In this document: one piece after another, positions 61,500 to 64,000 of the stretch
Layout: every line of letters begins with the position of its first letter
Numbering within the stretch: the first letter of the stretch is position 1
Source: Acidibrevibacterium fodinaquatile
GTDB taxonomy: Bacteria; Pseudomonadota; Alphaproteobacteria; Acetobacterales; Acetobacteraceae
Direction: 5' to 3'
Assembly: GCF_003352165.1 (NCBI RefSeq)
Contig: NZ_CP029176.1
Location: 3,293,501 to 3,357,500, forward strand
DNA length: 64,000 nt
Program-made: the position numbers and the translations under genes
Notes under the pieces: generated by a model
Database searches by the model: none
What the model was told of the DNA's origin: nothing
Seen by the model: only the letters and a program-made list of their open reading frames with translations

Positions 61500-64000
61500 C
61501 GGGTGCGCTCGCCTTGCCGCCGGCGTTGGCCGATCTGCTGCCGGCGCTCGCCATGGTGTTCGCGGGGGCGCTGGTGTTGGCAACGATCGCCGCGATCCGC
61601 CAGTTCCGGCCGAAGCCCCCGTCCATCCCCGCCCCCACGCGCGAAGAGCGGCCGCCGGCGCCAGCGCCGACGGGTTTCCGTGCCGCTGCCGTGCGGCTCG
61701 CCGCGCTCCGCGATCCCCATGACGGCATCGCCGGGATTCCGCTCATGGTCACGATCGGCAGCGCGAGCGCCGATCTGCGGCGCTTCATACCGGCGTTGCG
61801 GAGCGGCGATCTCGCCCGCGCCGAGCGGGATCTTTTCGTCGGCGACTGCCGGTTCTCGGTCTGCCCCGATGGCGCCGTGGTGAGCTTTGACGACGGGCTG
61901 CTGCGGAGCGAACGCGCGGAGGCCCGCTGGGCCGCACTCCTCAAAGGCCTGGCCACCATCCGTGCCGACCGTCCGTTCGACGGTCTGGTCGTCATGCTCG
62001 ATGCGGGCGCGCTCCATGGCCCCGGGCGCTGGGCCGATGATCGGATCCTGGCCCTCGGGGAGCGGCTCCATCAGTTGATCTGGATGGCGCAGCGCGCCGG
62101 CGGATGGCGGGTGCCGATCTATCTCGTGCTCACCGGATGTGAGTGCCTTACCGGGTTTACGGCGACCCTTGAGGCGATGATGAGGGAAGCGCCGCTCATC
62201 CAACAGGCGCCGTTCGGCTGGACGGTTCCCTATGCGCTCGAGAGTATGTTCGAGCGTCGGTGGGTGCAAAACGGGATCGACGCCCTGGTCTCGCGCCTCT
62301 CTCTGGCGCAGGCGCCATTGCTCGTCCGCGCCACCGAAACCGCGGCGGCGGAGCAGATCCTATTATTTCCCGAGGCCGTCGCCGCGCTGGAAGAGCCGCT
62401 CGCGCAAGTACTGACGCCGATGCTGCAGCCGAGTGCCTATCACGAGGCGTTCATGTTTCGTGGTTTCTACTTGACGGGCGGCGCGACGCCGGATGGCGGC
62501 ACCGAGCCTGCGGCCTTCGCTGCCAAACTGTTTCACGACAGGATTTTCCCCGAACACACCCTCGCGCAGCCAGCCCTCGGGGCGACGACGCGGCGGCGGC
62601 GCCAGATCCGCATGGCGCAGGCGGGTCTCGCCGCGCTCGCGATGCTGATGGCGATCGGCCTTGCCGTCATTGAGCGCAAGCAAAGCGCCATCGCCTCGGT
62701 GCAGCCTCTGGTCGCGGCCAGTCTCGACATCGCTTCCGAGGTGAGCGTGAAAGGCATTCCGGACCTCGCCGAGCGGGCCGCCGTGACCCGAAAACTGCTC
62801 GGCGCCATGAGCGGCGTCGGCGTCAACAGCATCGAATCCGTCTGGGCGCCGCTCTCTTTGCTGAGCGGGGCCGATAATACCGTGACCGCTGCGATCCGCG
62901 GCGCCTATGAACATGTCATCCTGCGCGAGGTTCGCGGCCGGCTCGCGAGCGGCGAAGCGGTGTTGCCGGGCAATTTCGACGCGCGCGCGGTGGCGGCCTG
63001 CGCCGGGTCATCGGCGCCGTCGGCCAATGGCGTGCCAGCAAGCGGTGTGCCAGCCGACGGCATCGCGCAGATGCAGCAGATCGTCGCGCGGCTTGCGCAA
63101 TATCCGCAGCAGATCACCTTCTATCATCAGCTCAGAAACCACCCGGAGATCGATGCTCTCAAGCGATTGCTCGGGTTTTCCCTTGCGGTCGCACTACCGG
63201 ATTCATTTGAGACAGACAATTATCTCTACCTCGTCGCTCTGAAACAGGCGCAGTTTCCGCCATTGTCGATGCCGCGATTGCGCGAGAATATCGGCCGGAT
63301 CCTGGCCTGCCCGTTCGCGAACGCGCTCGCCAGCGCCTATGGCGCCAACCCGCTTGCGCGTGCGGTGGCCAGGGTCGTTGAGGCGAGCCGCGGGATGTCG
63401 CCATCACCCTCCTGGCAGGGGGCTGCCGATCACATCCGCGCGCTTGGCGAAGCGCTGCGTGCGGCGGAGACGGAAGCAGCGCAAGGCAAGCATGCATGGC
63501 TGATCGACGAGACCGAAATCGCCCCCATCGCCGCGATCCTCGCGCAATTGCGTGGCCTGGCATCGTCGTCGGAAAGCGCGGGTCAGGATACCGTCCCGAT
63601 CGATCCGGAGACGGTGGCGGCGTTTGCCAAACAGGCCGCGAGCGCCGCCACCGATGCGAGATCGTCGCTGCTCGCGGCAACCGTGTTCGGCGGCACCAAG
63701 GTTCTCGCCGTCGAAGGCGGCGCGGTGACGCTTTCGCCCCCGCTCGTCGCTATCCGCAAGACGATCGACGCCCTGCTGTCGCTGCCACTGATGACCACTG
63801 TCGCGCCGCCAGCCGATCTCGGGCGGGCGCTCGCGGCCGGTTTGCCGCCGGTTTGGGACGACGGCGATTTGCGCATGTTGCAGCCGATCTCAGAGGGTTT
63901 TCTAGTTTTCGTCGCGCAGTCTCTGGCCAATGAGCCGGCGCTTTTTCAGGCGCAGGTGTTGGCCGCCGGCGGCGAGCAGCTTGCAAGGCTGCTCGCGGGC
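61496..64000 (+). CDS. tssM: T6SS membrane protein TssM (IcmF family), truncated by window edge, Walker motifs degenerate
   Basis: The frame from ATG 61496 stays open to the right edge (835 codons). One membrane segment lies near residues 12-34 and another near 375-395 (MAQAGLAALAMLMAIGLAVI). The region that carries the GTPase site in typical TssM reads GIPLMVTIGSASADLRRFIP, with no GxxGxGKS/T. The usual DTAGRY switch is replaced by VVSFDDGLLRSER, yet the following FDGLVVMLDAGALHG and the IcmF-like helical periplasmic part are recognisable. It starts in an ATGA overlap with tssL. The C-terminal beta domain lies beyond the window. Confidence 0.85.
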   Translation, partial: MTGALALPPALADLLPALAMVFAGALVLATIAAIRQFRPKPPSIPAPTREERPPAPAPTGFRAAAVRLAALRDPHDGIAGIPLMVTIGSASADLRRFIPALRSGDLARAERDLFVGDCRFSVCPDGAVVSFDDGLLRSERAEARWAALLKGLATIRADRPFDGLVVMLDAGALHGPGRWADDRILALGERLHQLIWMAQRAGGWRVPIYLVLTGCECLTGFTATLEAMMREAPLIQQAPFGWTVPYALESMFERRWVQNGIDALVSRLSLAQAPLLVRATETAAAEQILLFPEAVAALEEPLAQVLTPMLQPSAYHEAFMFRGFYLTGGATPDGGTEPAAFAAKLFHDRIFPEHTLAQPALGATTRRRRQIRMAQAGLAALAMLMAIGLAVIERKQSAIASVQPLVAASLDIASEVSVKGIPDLAERAAVTRKLLGAMSGVGVNSIESVWAPLSLLSGADNTVTAAIRGAYEHVILREVRGRLASGEAVLPGNFDARAVAACAGSSAPSANGVPASGVPADGIAQMQQIVARLAQYPQQITFYHQLRNHPEIDALKRLLGFSLAVALPDSFETDNYLYLVALKQAQFPPLSMPRLRENIGRILACPFANALASAYGANPLARAVARVVEASRGMSPSPSWQGAADHIRALGEALRAAETEAAQGKHAWLIDETEIAPIAAILAQLRGLASSSESAGQDTVPIDPETVAAFAKQAASAATDARSSLLAATVFGGTKVLAVEGGAVTLSPPLVAIRKTIDALLSLPLMTTVAPPADLGRALAAGLPPVWDDGDLRMLQPISEGFLVFVAQSLANEPALFQAQVLAAGGEQLARLLAG

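Overview
The window is GC-rich, densely coded DNA from an aerobic alphaproteobacterium, most likely a member of the Acetobacteraceae or a close relative (Rhodospirillales). The pointers are a fixNOQP/GHIS-type cbb3 oxidase locus, an imuA-imuB-dnaE2 mutagenesis cassette under a GAAC-N7-GAAC SOS box (the alphaproteobacterial LexA form), many ATGA-type gene overlaps, and an AT-rich GGTTCTTTTT hairpin that I recall from acetic acid bacteria. The genus cannot be fixed from the sequence alone.

Left part (1-31.3 kb), mostly chromosomal housekeeping and redox genes. At 1-5934, minus strand, a small XRE regulator with an excellent promoter lies just upstream of a hyfB-C-E-F-G-type membrane hydrogenase-4-like (or hydrogenase-related) cluster that leaves the window at its left edge. 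Next come a TauE/SafE permease with a DUF1634 partner and an orphan xanthine-dehydrogenase-family molybdenum subunit. A translationally coupled minus-strand operon (DsbD_2-type membrane protein, hflK, hflC, terC family) is divergent from the complete ccoNOQP-GHIS locus, with an FNR-type box between them. Then follow an IclR relic, the SOS mutagenesis cassette, a periplasmic sulfite dehydrogenase module (small secreted peptide, SorA, cytochrome c) and a secreted low-complexity Gly/Ala/Pro protein.

Middle part (31.3-52 kb), accessory. A relaxase (MobA/MobL) fragment abuts a 5'-truncated IS256-family transposase. A second, inverted 143-bp piece of the same IS 3' end lies at 38084-38226. Together they bracket a redox cargo: aldo/keto reductase, esterase, SDR, TetR, azoreductase and LysR. 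At 38.7-51.8 kb is a catabolic cluster: PRISE-like reductase, YciI-like protein, Gfo/Idh/MocA dehydrogenase, two zinc-type alcohol dehydrogenases, a CUT2-like sugar ABC transporter whose ATPase and one permease are fused, a 3-hydroxyisobutyrate-dehydrogenase-like enzyme, a hydroxyquinol-type intradiol dioxygenase, and an unusual regulator joining a winged-helix DNA-binding domain to a cytosolic extracellular-solute-binding fold. I infer uptake of a polyol or cyclitol and its conversion towards a trihydroxybenzene-type ring-cleavage substrate; this is a hypothesis.

Right part (51.8-64 kb). A hipA relic is followed by an intact IS21-family element (istA/istB, fourfold terminal repeats, 6-bp target duplication). 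Then comes a type VI secretion locus: a divergent unknown gene that may be an effector, a lytic transglycosylase, a DUF4280 PAAR-like tip protein, a SPOR-domain protein, TssJ, TssK, TssL and a TssM that lacks recognisable Walker motifs and runs off the right edge.
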